Source: VAYN01 sp963702075 (lineage in GTDB: Bacteria; Actinomycetota; Thermoleophilia; Solirubrobacterales; 70-9). Taken from it: a stretch of 64,000 nucleotides of DNA. The stretch spans positions 1,984,001 to 2,048,000 of the forward strand of contig OY969703.1 of assembly GCA_963702075.1 (NCBI GenBank), in the 5' to 3' direction. The number at the start of each line of letters is the position of its first letter. Position 1 is the stretch's first letter. A program made the translations under genes and the position numbers. The notes under the pieces are model-generated. The model was not told the DNA's origin, ran no database searches, and saw nothing but the letters and a program-made list of their open reading frames with translations. Of the stretch, positions 57,150-64,000 are shown piece by piece.

Positions 57150-57962
57150 CTACCTGTCGTGCTCTCCGCGGTGGCCGCCGTCCTCCCAAGAGTCGCTTTC
57201 GTGGGGGTCCTCGGAGTCGTCAGCTTCGTGCGGGTCTTCAGAACCGTCGGAGCCGTGTGGATCCTCAGGACAGTCGACAGCGTGGGCCGACCGTTCGATC
57301 CCACGTTCGCTCGCATGATCCGCCGCGGCGGTCGACGGCGACTGTCCGGGGCCGCTCGCGATTTCGGGGGCCGGCGGGGTGACGACCGGTTCCGGGGCCG
57401 GAGGGGTCGGCTGCGGCGAGGAGACCGGGATCGGAGCCGGGCTCGAAACGGGAGCGGGTGCCGGGGCAGGCGCCGGCGCGGGGGCGGGCGTCGGCTTGGA
57501 GGGGGCGGGACTATCCGTCGCCGCTTGCGGGCTCTGACCGCCGACCCCATTGGGGTTGTTCGGCGGCGAGGGTTGAGGCGCGCTTTGGCCGGTGCCGAAC
57601 CTCGACCCCTGCGGGGAGGCTTCCGAAGAGCTTTCGACCGGGACCTTCGTCGCCGCGGGCGCCACCGACCTCGGGGCGATGGCGAGCGCCTTCGCGGCGC
57701 TGCTTCGCTTGGGCGTCAGGGCTTCGGCGCCGGCCACTGCCTGCTTCCCCGCCGGGCCCAAAGGAAGGGGGCTTGGTTCCAGCAGCGGAAAGCTCAACTG
57801 GGCGAAGATCACGACCATGGCCAGCCCGGCTGCCGCGGTCAGCCCGAGCAGGGCGAAGCCGGTGCTGCGCATCCGTTCCGGCAGACCCTTGCCCGCGAAG
57901 CTGGACCGCCGGAGCGCAGAGAGCAGCTTGCTGTGGAGGAGGGAGTGCACCAGTTCGTGCAT
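57150..57962 (-). CDS. Pro/Ala-rich membrane-anchored protein of unknown function
   Basis: 270 aa. Residues 1-35 are basic and cytoplasmic; a transmembrane helix follows at about 36-55 (FALLGLTAAAGLAMVVIFAQL). The rest is low complexity: Ala/Pro repeats (KPTPAPAPAPAPAPAP), then an acidic His/Asp tail with three EDPHES/EDPHEA-type repeats. Such a tail may span the wall or bind metal. No family recognised. The acidic tail is similar in style to that of the tethered sigma factor. It lies between holA and comEC. Confidence 0.65.
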   Translation of the reverse strand: MHELVHSLLHSKLLSALRRSSFAGKGLPERMRSTGFALLGLTAAAGLAMVVIFAQLSFPLLEPSPLPLGPAGKQAVAGAEALTPKRSSAAKALAIAPRSVAPAATKVPVESSSEASPQGSRFGTGQSAPQPSPPNNPNGVGGQSPQAATDSPAPSKPTPAPAPAPAPAPAPVSSPAPIPVSSPQPTPPAPEPVVTPPAPEIASGPGQSPSTAAADHASERGIERSAHAVDCPEDPHGSDGSEDPHEADDSEDPHESDSWEDGGHRGEHDR

Positions 57963-58020
57963 CGGCAGGCGACCGGGGCTCGGAGAGCGATTGGATCGAC
58001 TTCCTCAAGTATCGATTCGG

Positions 58021-59826
58021 TCATTCGTCCAGGCGAAACGAGCCGTCGCCGACGTCGATGACGACGTCGCCGTCCCGATCGGTCCTCAGCGTCGTCACGC
58101 CGTGCCCGGCCAGGGTCGAAAGCGTCCCGGGGGTCGGGTGCCCGTACGAATTGTCCTCGCCGACGGAGATCACCGCGAGCTGCGGCCTGATCCGGTCCAG
58201 GAGGGGCCCCAAGCCGGCGTCGTCGCTGCCGTGGTGGGCGACCTTGAGCACGTCGACCGGCCCCGGATCGAGGGGGACGCTCTCGGCCTCGGCGTCGGCG
58301 GTGAGGAGCATCGTGAAGTCGCGCCAGCGGGCCTCCATCACCAGCGCCAGCTGGTTGGGGTCTTCGCCCGGCGCAGCTTCCGTCAGAAGCTCTCGCGGCG
58401 GCCAGAGGATTCGCAGCCGCAAGCCCCCTGACCTCACTTCGTCGCCCGCCGCAACACGCTCCGGCTCCGCCCCGGCGGCATCGGCCTCGGCCAGGGTCCG
58501 GCGACCGAGCCGGCCATAGACAAGCCGCCCGATCGGGACACGGCCAAGCAGTTCCTCCACCCCGGCCGCGTGGTCGGACTGGTCGTGGGTGATCACCGCC
58601 GCCCCAAGGCCGGCGACGCCGGCGTCCTCGAGCTTGCCGGCCAGGTCGTCCCCCGGCGGCCCTCCGTCAACCAGGACCGCGGGCGCGCCGCGGGGCTGCA
58701 AGAGGATGGCGTCTCCCTGGCCGACGTCGAGGACCTCGACCCGGAGACCGTCGATCGCCGTCGCCGCCCCGCTTCCCCCCGGCAGCCCGACCACGAGGAC
58801 CACCAGCGCCGTCGCGCCCACGGCAAGGGCGCGCAGGGCCGGGCGGAGAAGCCGGAGCCGGCGCAGGTAAAGGCCCAGCAGGACCACCGCGGCCATGCCC
58901 AGGTAGCCGGCCGCCAGCCCGACGCCGCCGAGGTGAACGTGGACCTCAGCCCAATCCGGCGTGGCACACCAGGAGGCGACCTGGGCTACGTAGGCCAGCA
59001 GCAGCGCGTTGAGGCCGTTCAGCGGCCCCAGCGGCACTCCCGGCACCTGCGCCAGCCCGGCGCTGCACATCCCCAGCCACATCGCCGGCGCCACCGCCGG
59101 CAGCGCCAGGACGTTGGCGACGAGCGTCGTCGTCGAGAGCGTTTCGAAGTGGAAGGCGATCAGCGGCGCGGTCGCCAGCGTCGCGGAGACGGTCACCGCC
59201 AGGCCCTCCGCAAGGGTCCGCCGCCAGGGCCCCTTGCCAAGCCGAGCCGCGATCGCCCGCCGCAAGGGAATTGCGAGGAGCAGGATGCCCAGCACCGCAG
59301 CGAAGCTGAGCTGCCAGCCGACGTCGGCGGCAACCCCGGGGTCCACCGCCAGCGTCACTCCCGCCGCCAAAGCCAGCGCGTACATCCGCGAGCTGCGCCG
59401 GCCGCTCAAGGTCGCCAACACCCCGACCGCGCCCATCACCCCGGCCCGCTGGATGGATGGACCCGCGCCCGCGACAGGAACGTAGACCGCGATCAGCCCT
59501 AGCACCCAGAGCAACCGCTCACGCAACGGGATGCCGAGGAGGCCGAGCACCGGCATCGCCAGAAGGGCCAGCAGCGTCACGTTCTCACCGGAGACGGCCA
59601 GCAGGTGACTGAGGCCGGCGCGGCGGAAGTCTTCCTTCGTCGCCTCGTCGATCCCTTCGTCCTCGCCGAGGACGAAGCCCCGCGCCAGCTCCGCCTCGCG
59701 CGACGGCATCCCCCTCGCGAGGCCGTCCGCCGCCCGTTGCCGGATCGCATCGCTGTTCGCCAGCGCCAGCGCGACGACGAGCGCGAGCCCGAACAGAATC
59801 GGTAGGGATGGCCGGGGAGAGCGCAC
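58021..59826 (-). CDS. comEC: ComEC/Rec2 competence channel protein
   Basis: 601 aa, on the short side: the N-terminal OB-type (DUF4131) region found in full ComEC is missing. The competence domain is clear: FRRAGLSHLLAVSGENVTLLALL, GPSIQRAGVMGAVGVLA, DPGVAADVGWQLSFAAVLGI. A C-terminal metallo-beta-lactamase domain has VLDVGQGDAILLQPRGAPAVLVDGG, ITHDQSDHAAG, and KVAHHGSDDAGL. It forms the inner-membrane pore for single-stranded DNA uptake. ComEA follows upstream by 3 nt. Confidence 0.93.
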   Translation of the reverse strand: MRSPRPSLPILFGLALVVALALANSDAIRQRAADGLARGMPSREAELARGFVLGEDEGIDEATKEDFRRAGLSHLLAVSGENVTLLALLAMPVLGLLGIPLRERLLWVLGLIAVYVPVAGAGPSIQRAGVMGAVGVLATLSGRRSSRMYALALAAGVTLAVDPGVAADVGWQLSFAAVLGILLLAIPLRRAIAARLGKGPWRRTLAEGLAVTVSATLATAPLIAFHFETLSTTTLVANVLALPAVAPAMWLGMCSAGLAQVPGVPLGPLNGLNALLLAYVAQVASWCATPDWAEVHVHLGGVGLAAGYLGMAAVVLLGLYLRRLRLLRPALRALAVGATALVVLVVGLPGGSGAATAIDGLRVEVLDVGQGDAILLQPRGAPAVLVDGGPPGDDLAGKLEDAGVAGLGAAVITHDQSDHAAGVEELLGRVPIGRLVYGRLGRRTLAEADAAGAEPERVAAGDEVRSGGLRLRILWPPRELLTEAAPGEDPNQLALVMEARWRDFTMLLTADAEAESVPLDPGPVDVLKVAHHGSDDAGLGPLLDRIRPQLAVISVGEDNSYGHPTPGTLSTLAGHGVTTLRTDRDGDVVIDVGDGSFRLDE

Positions 59827-59829
59827 CGC

Positions 59830-60417
59830 CTAGGGCTGCAGCCGCGCCCGCAACGCCTCCATCGTCGCCGGGCCGATCCCCGCCACCTGGTCGAGCTGGT
59901 CGACCGAGGAGAGGCCGCCGTGTTCGTCGCGGAACTCGACGATGTCCCCCGCGGTCACCGGCCCGATTCCGTCGATTTCTTCCAACTGCTCGACCGTGGC
60001 GGTACCGAGGCTGATCGGGCCTTCGTCGGCGGATGCCCCGGCCGCGGTCGAGGTTCCCGCGGACAGGCGGCCCGGAACCACCACCTGTTGCCCGTCGGCG
60101 AGCCGCGCGGCGAGGTTGACCGCTTCCAGCTCCGCCTTGCCGGTCGGACCCCCGGCACGCGTCACCGCATCGTCGACACGGCTGCCGGCCGGCATGCGGT
60201 AAACGCCAGGGCGGCGCACGGCGCCGGTCACGTCGACCACGACGTCGCCGCTCTGGCCGCTGATCGAGAAGCTCCCGCCCCTCGACCCACCCGGGTCGGC
60301 GGCGGCGAAGGAGGCGTCGGTGCTGCCTTCGCCTCGGATCGCGCGCGCCCCGACCAGGAGCAAAGCCACCCCGATCGCGGCGTAGACGATTACCTGGTTA
60401 CGACTGAGCTCCGGCAT
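59830..60417 (-). CDS. comEA: ComEA-like DNA-binding competence protein
   Basis: 195 aa from ATG 60417; GTG 60447 is an alternative. One N-terminal transmembrane helix (VIVYAAIGVALLLVGA), an SLBB-type domain (DVTGAVRRPGVYRMPAGSRVDDAVTRAGG), and a double helix-hairpin-helix at the C-terminus (ATVEQLEEIDGIGPVTAGDIVEFR; SSVDQLDQVAGIGPATMEAL). It binds incoming double-stranded DNA outside the membrane for ComEC. Confidence 0.94.
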   Translation of the reverse strand: MPELSRNQVIVYAAIGVALLLVGARAIRGEGSTDASFAAADPGGSRGGSFSISGQSGDVVVDVTGAVRRPGVYRMPAGSRVDDAVTRAGGPTGKAELEAVNLAARLADGQQVVVPGRLSAGTSTAAGASADEGPISLGTATVEQLEEIDGIGPVTAGDIVEFRDEHGGLSSVDQLDQVAGIGPATMEALRARLQP

Positions 60418-60434
60418 CGCCGCCGATGATCGAC

Positions 60435-60459
60435 GGCAAGAGCGCACGCGTGGCGCGCA
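60435..60459. repeat. Short dispersed repeat, copy 2
   Basis: AGAGCGCACGCGTGGCGCGC, 18/20 identical to the copy at 44900-44919, flanked on both sides by GGC/GGCA-like bases. It lies just upstream of comEA, in a 93-nt gap to the cupin gene (60418-60510) with no other recognised element. Confidence 0.5.
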
Positions 60460-60510
60460 CAGTTCAAATCTTCAGGAACGGGATCCGCGCGAAGGTGTGA
60501 CTACCGACGA

Positions 60511-60909
60511 CTAGTAGTCATCGTCGTCGTCGTAACCCGCCACCTCGGCGAGTTGGTCGCTGTAGAGCTCGGCGGCGGCGACCGGCGGCGACTGGATCGA
60601 GACGCAGGTCAGCTCCGCCTCGCCCTCGTTGCCGATCGAGTGCTCGGTTGCGGGCGGGACCAGGATCAGGTCCCCCTCGCCGACTTCCTGCGTGTCGCCG
60701 GCGACCGACATCGTGCCGCGGCCCCGGACGACGACGTAGGCCTGCTCGGCCTCGCCGGAGGAGTGCAGCGTCTGCTTCGCCCCGCCCGGCACCGTCACCC
60801 AGGTGACCGAGAGATTGCGCGAGCCGAGTTCCCCCGCGTCCATCAGCACATGGGCCCGCAGCCGGTGCCATTCCTCGACCGCTGCTTCATCAAGTCGTCT
60901 GACCAGCAT
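60511..60909 (-). CDS. Cupin-domain protein
   Basis: 132 aa single cupin. Motif 1 carries the His-Glu ligands (LHSSGEAEQAYVVVRGRG) and motif 2 the second His set (GDLILVPPATEHSIGNEG). The last residues are an unusual acidic run (YDDDDDY). Such proteins bind metal and act in sugar or small-molecule chemistry or as sensors; no substrate can be assigned. ATG 60909. Confidence 0.85.
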   Translation of the reverse strand: MLVRRLDEAAVEEWHRLRAHVLMDAGELGSRNLSVTWVTVPGGAKQTLHSSGEAEQAYVVVRGRGTMSVAGDTQEVGEGDLILVPPATEHSIGNEGEAELTCVSIQSPPVAAAELYSDQLAEVAGYDDDDDY

Positions 60910-60951
60910 TCGGCGGCTTTCTACCAGACCGGACAGGGCCCGCGGAGGGCC

Positions 60952-63444
60952 CTATCGCACCACCAGGTTGACCAGCTTGCCCGGGACTACAATTTCCTTG
61001 ACTATTTTTTGCCCATCCAGGTGGCGAGCAACCTTCTCGCTTTCCCGCGCCATCTGCAGCAACTCCTCCTTCGACGCCTCCGCCGGCGCCTCGATCCGGT
61101 CGCGCAGCTTGCCGTTGACCTGGACCACCAACGTCACCGTGTCGCTGACCAGCAAATCCGGGTCCGCCTCGGGCCACGGCTGCTCCCAGACCCGCGCCCC
61201 TGCCAGGCGCTCGTAGATCTCGCTGGCGAGGTGCGGCGCGAAGGGAAAGATCAGCGAAGCCGCGGTAGTCGTGGCGAACCGCAGAGCCGAGGCCCCGTCG
61301 GAATCGTTGAAGAGACCGTCCTTGAGCCGGTAAGCGTCGTTGACCAGCTCCATCACCGCGGCAATCACGGTGTTGAACTGGAAGCCGCGCTGGAAATCCC
61401 GCGTCGCCTTGTCGATCGCCCAGTGCGCCTTGCGCAGCAGCTCCAACGCCTCTTCGCCGCCTTCACGTGGATCCCAGTCCACGGCCTCGGCTCGCTCGTC
61501 GACCTCCTCACAGAGGCGCCAGAGGCGGGAGAGGAAGCGGTTGACGCCCTCGACCCCCTCGTCGGTCCAGTCGCCGCCGCGCTCGGGCGGCCCCATGAAG
61601 CAGACGTAGGTGCGGGCGGTGTCGGCGCCGTAGCGCTCGACGTAGTCGCCGGGACTGACCGTGTTGCCCTTCGACTTCGACATCTTCGCCCCGTCGCGGG
61701 TGATCATTCCCTGGGTGAAGAGGTTGGCGAACGGCTCCTGTACGCCGACGTGGCCGAGATCCGCGAGCGCCTTGGTGAAGAAGCGCGCGTACATCAGGTG
61801 GAGGATCGCGTGCTCGACGCCGCCGATGTACTGGTCGACCGGCATCCAGTGATCGACCGCGCCGCGCTCAAATGCAGCGTCGTCGTTCTCTGCGTCGAGG
61901 TAGCGGAGGAAGTACCAGGAGGAGTCGACGAAGGTGTCCATCGTGTCGGTCTCGCGGCGCGCGGGAGCACCGCAGCGCGGGCACTCGGTAGCGACCCAGT
62001 CCTCGGCTGCCGCCAGCGGGCTCTTCCCTTGGGGCGCGTAGTCCTCGATCTCGGGCAGCTCAACCGGCAGCTGCTCGGAGGGCACCGGCACGATCCCGCA
62101 GTCATCGCAGTAGACGACCGGGATCGGGGCGCCCCAGTAGCGCTGGCGCGAGACCAGCCAGTCGCGGAGGCGGTAGTTGATGGCCGCACTGCCGCGTCCC
62201 TCTGAGTTCAGCCAGGCGACGATCTCCTCGTAGGCAGCCCGGTTGTGTTTGCCGTCGAAGCGGCCGGAGTTGGTCATCTCGCCGTCGCCGGGGTAAGGCA
62301 GGCCCTGCTCGTCGCGCGCGGTCTCAGGGTCTTCGCCGGCGATCACGCGCTCCACCGGCAGGCCGAACTTCTGGGCGAATTCGTAGTCGCGGCTGTCGTG
62401 ACCGGGGACCGCCATGATCGCGCCGGTCCCGTACTCCATCAGCACGTAGTCGGCGACGTACATCGGGATCTGCTCGCCGTCGACCGGGTTGACGACGCTG
62501 CGCCCGAGCGGCACCCCGGTCTTCTCGCGGTCCTCCGCCCCGCGTTCCTCGGCCGACTCGCGGCCGACCCGGTTGACGTACTCGCGCACCGCCTGCTCGG
62601 CCGGGGTGCCGGCGACCAGCCGCTCCAGCTCGGGGTGCTCGGGTGCGAGGACGAAGAAGGTGGCGCCGAAGAGGGTGTCGGGGCGAGTGGTGAAGACGGG
62701 GAAGTCGAGATCGACTTCATCGCAACGGAAAACGACCTGCGCCCCTTCGGAGCGGCCGATCCAATTGCGCTGCATCGTGATCACGTGCTCGGGCCAGGAC
62801 TCGAGCGCCTCGAAGTCCTCCAACAGGCGGTCGGCGTAGTCGGTGATGCGGAAGAACCACTGCTCGAGGTTGCGCTGGACGACCTCGGTGCCGCAGCGCT
62901 CGCAGCGGCCGTCGACGACCTGCTCGTTGGCCAGCACCGTCGCGTCTTTCGGACACCACTGCACCGGCGCCTCGGTGCGGTAGGCGAGGCCGCGCTCGAA
63001 CAGCTGCAGGAAGATCCACTGCGTCCAGCGGTAGTACTCGGGCGTGTGGGTGGCGAGTTCGCGCGACCAGTCGATCGAGATGCCCCACTCGCGGAACTGA
63101 CGGCGGAAAGACGCGATCGAGCGCTCGGTCGCGACCCGCGGCGGCTCGCCGGTTTTGATCGCGTTGTTCTCCGCCGGCAGGCCGAAGGAGTCGTAGCCCA
63201 TCGGGTGGATCACCTCGAAGCCATGGCGGCGGCGGAAGTGGGCGATCGCGTCGCCGACCGCGTAACACTTGAGGTGGCCGACATGGGGCTCGCCGGAGGG
63301 GTAAGGAAGCATCTCCAGCACGTAGCTCTTCGGCTTTGCCTCCTCGGAGCCGGGCTGCCCCGGGTTCGCGACCTCCCAGGTCCTCTCCTCAGCCCAGACC
63401 TGCTGCCACTTGCGCTCGATCGCCTTAGGGTCGTAGCCCGCCAT
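60952..63444 (-). CDS. leuS: Leucyl-tRNA synthetase
   Basis: 830 aa. HIGH motif in PYPSGEPHVGHLKCYAVGD, KMSKS in DGAKMSKSKGNTVSPG, editing domain (VFTTRPDTLFGATFFVLAPEHP with the threonine-rich motif, and GVPLGRSVVNPVDG), zinc Cys pairs (CERCG; CPRCG), and the C-terminal domain VQVNGKLRDRIEAPAEAS. It charges tRNA-Leu. ATG 63444. Complete. Confidence 0.98.
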   Translation of the reverse strand: MAGYDPKAIERKWQQVWAEERTWEVANPGQPGSEEAKPKSYVLEMLPYPSGEPHVGHLKCYAVGDAIAHFRRRHGFEVIHPMGYDSFGLPAENNAIKTGEPPRVATERSIASFRRQFREWGISIDWSRELATHTPEYYRWTQWIFLQLFERGLAYRTEAPVQWCPKDATVLANEQVVDGRCERCGTEVVQRNLEQWFFRITDYADRLLEDFEALESWPEHVITMQRNWIGRSEGAQVVFRCDEVDLDFPVFTTRPDTLFGATFFVLAPEHPELERLVAGTPAEQAVREYVNRVGRESAEERGAEDREKTGVPLGRSVVNPVDGEQIPMYVADYVLMEYGTGAIMAVPGHDSRDYEFAQKFGLPVERVIAGEDPETARDEQGLPYPGDGEMTNSGRFDGKHNRAAYEEIVAWLNSEGRGSAAINYRLRDWLVSRQRYWGAPIPVVYCDDCGIVPVPSEQLPVELPEIEDYAPQGKSPLAAAEDWVATECPRCGAPARRETDTMDTFVDSSWYFLRYLDAENDDAAFERGAVDHWMPVDQYIGGVEHAILHLMYARFFTKALADLGHVGVQEPFANLFTQGMITRDGAKMSKSKGNTVSPGDYVERYGADTARTYVCFMGPPERGGDWTDEGVEGVNRFLSRLWRLCEEVDERAEAVDWDPREGGEEALELLRKAHWAIDKATRDFQRGFQFNTVIAAVMELVNDAYRLKDGLFNDSDGASALRFATTTAASLIFPFAPHLASEIYERLAGARVWEQPWPEADPDLLVSDTVTLVVQVNGKLRDRIEAPAEASKEELLQMARESEKVARHLDGQKIVKEIVVPGKLVNLVVR

Positions 63445-63491
63445 TGAGCGGCGATCTTACGCGGGAGGAACGAACCGGTCGTGCCCGAGGC

Positions 63492-64000
63492 TCAGAAGGT
63501 GAACGGGTGTTCGACCGGCGAAAGGCTCTGAAGGATGTGCGGCCAGACGTAGACCTCGATCGTCGCCGCCAGGACCAGCGTCGGGATCGCCAGGAGGACG
63601 GTGACGAGGGTGGCGGCGAGGAGCTGGTTCCACTCGCCGCGGCGGCTGGCGATCAGCCAGGCGGCGAGCGGGAGGAAGAGCGCGGTCAGCTCCGGCAGCG
63701 CATGGGGCAGGACGCTGAGGATCAGATCGAAGCGGGAGATTTTCAGCTGATGGGCAAGCGTCGAGCCCTGGAAGCCGAGGTAGAGAGCCTGGGTCGAGAG
63801 CGAAAAGAGGGTGACGGCGCAGACGAAGAGGATTGCCAGCTCTCCCGCCTTGACGTGGATCCAGCGCGAGATGCCGCCGCGTTCGGCGGCGGCAATCGGC
63901 ATCGAGGCACCGGCGATGAAGCCGGCGATACAAGCGGTCCCGTGGAGTGCGAGGACGAGCGAGTTGCGGTAGAGGATCGGCAGCAGGTCACCCGGCTCCG
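63492..64000 (-). CDS. SpoIIM/DUF95-family membrane protein, N-terminus cut by window edge
   Basis: The frame is open from the right edge to TGA/TAA at 63492; 168 codons are in view. Several helices: NSLVLALHGTACIAGFIAGASMP, GELAILFVCAVTLFSLSTQAL, a long segment VLPHALPELTALFLPLAAWLIA, and LAATLVTVLLAIPTLVLAATIEVYVWPHIL. The HALPEL and EVYVWPHIL pieces match the stage II sporulation protein M/DUF95 family, which is also present in non-spore-formers. Function in this organism unknown. Confidence 0.75.
   Translation of the reverse strand, partial: EPGDLLPILYRNSLVLALHGTACIAGFIAGASMPIAAAERGGISRWIHVKAGELAILFVCAVTLFSLSTQALYLGFQGSTLAHQLKISRFDLILSVLPHALPELTALFLPLAAWLIASRRGEWNQLLAATLVTVLLAIPTLVLAATIEVYVWPHILQSLSPVEHPFTF

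Noticed and set aside
63981..64000. CACCCGGCTCC at the right edge, similar to one arm of the 65-bp palindrome
   Set aside because: Only about 12 nt match, the partner arm would be outside the window, and the stretch encodes a natural start of a SpoIIM-like segment (PGDLLPIL).
1..64000. tRNA or rRNA genes
   Set aside because: No T-loop GGTTCGAATCC-type sequence with a matching acceptor stem and no rRNA core segments were recognised on either strand; a tRNA scan would be needed to be sure.

Overview
The window is a dense, GC-rich stretch of bacterial chromosome (about 65-70% G+C by eye). Almost every gene abuts or overlaps its neighbour. The gene content, codon bias, exported Gly/Ser-rich proteins, MaoC-type dehydratase pair, fused hisIE and a DUF559-like remnant fit a deep-branching actinobacterium of the Thermoleophilia/Solirubrobacterales kind. 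That placement is an inference from gene content, because no rRNA or tRNA gene was found. There is no CRISPR array, prophage or complete insertion sequence.

Layout. 1-5026 carries a truncated xylose-type ABC binding protein, uvrA behind a clear LexA box, and an alpha/beta hydrolase. 5107-9924 has an MMPL exporter divergent from a three-gene two-component set (stand-alone receiver, histidine kinase, NarL-type regulator). 9933-17123 holds uvrB, small membrane and regulatory genes, an MFS exporter, a lytic transglycosylase, coaE and rpsA. 17150-21147 has a flavoprotein, a small transporter, an ECF sigma factor fused to a membrane segment and a long Ser/Gly tail, and a calcium-binding-repeat exported protein. 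21184-27720 has polA, a CotH-family protein, an HD-GYP phosphodiesterase and, divergent from it, a cyclic-di-GMP-I (GEMM) riboswitch ahead of an exported protein. 27717-32633 has a decayed DUF559-like gene, malic enzyme, a TIGR01777 protein, lipoproteins and an unusual phosphofructokinase.

32641-41487 is hisIE-trpEGDC-(htrA)-trpFBA, with htrA set between the two trp blocks and closed off by its own terminator. 41516-44837 is era-ybeY-phoH-yqeY behind a VapBC-like toxin-antitoxin pair. 44970-49307 is hrcA-dnaJ-prmA-DUF2269-murI. 49331-55809 has a MaoC pair, lepA, a large GT-C-like membrane protein and murJ. 55864-64000 has rpsT, holA, comEC/comEA, a cupin, leuS and a truncated SpoIIM-like membrane protein.

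The two most unusual observations are these. (1) A 65-bp palindromic element occurs twice, 60/65 identical and with compensatory stem changes. It sits inside protein-coding sequence in the same reading frame both times: at the trpA start and inside prmA. Two further long palindromes sit in-frame in the GT-C-like gene and a fourth lies upstream of lepA. This looks like a coding-compatible mobile palindrome family, analogous to Rickettsia palindromic elements. (2) In the c-di-GMP riboswitch the invariant ligand-core strand is perfectly complementary over 9 nt to the downstream Shine-Dalgarno region. This predicts a minimal translational on-switch next to a gene for c-di-GMP breakdown. Many promoters also place a -10 hexamer 6-8 nt before the start codon with no Shine-Dalgarno, which suggests leaderless transcripts.
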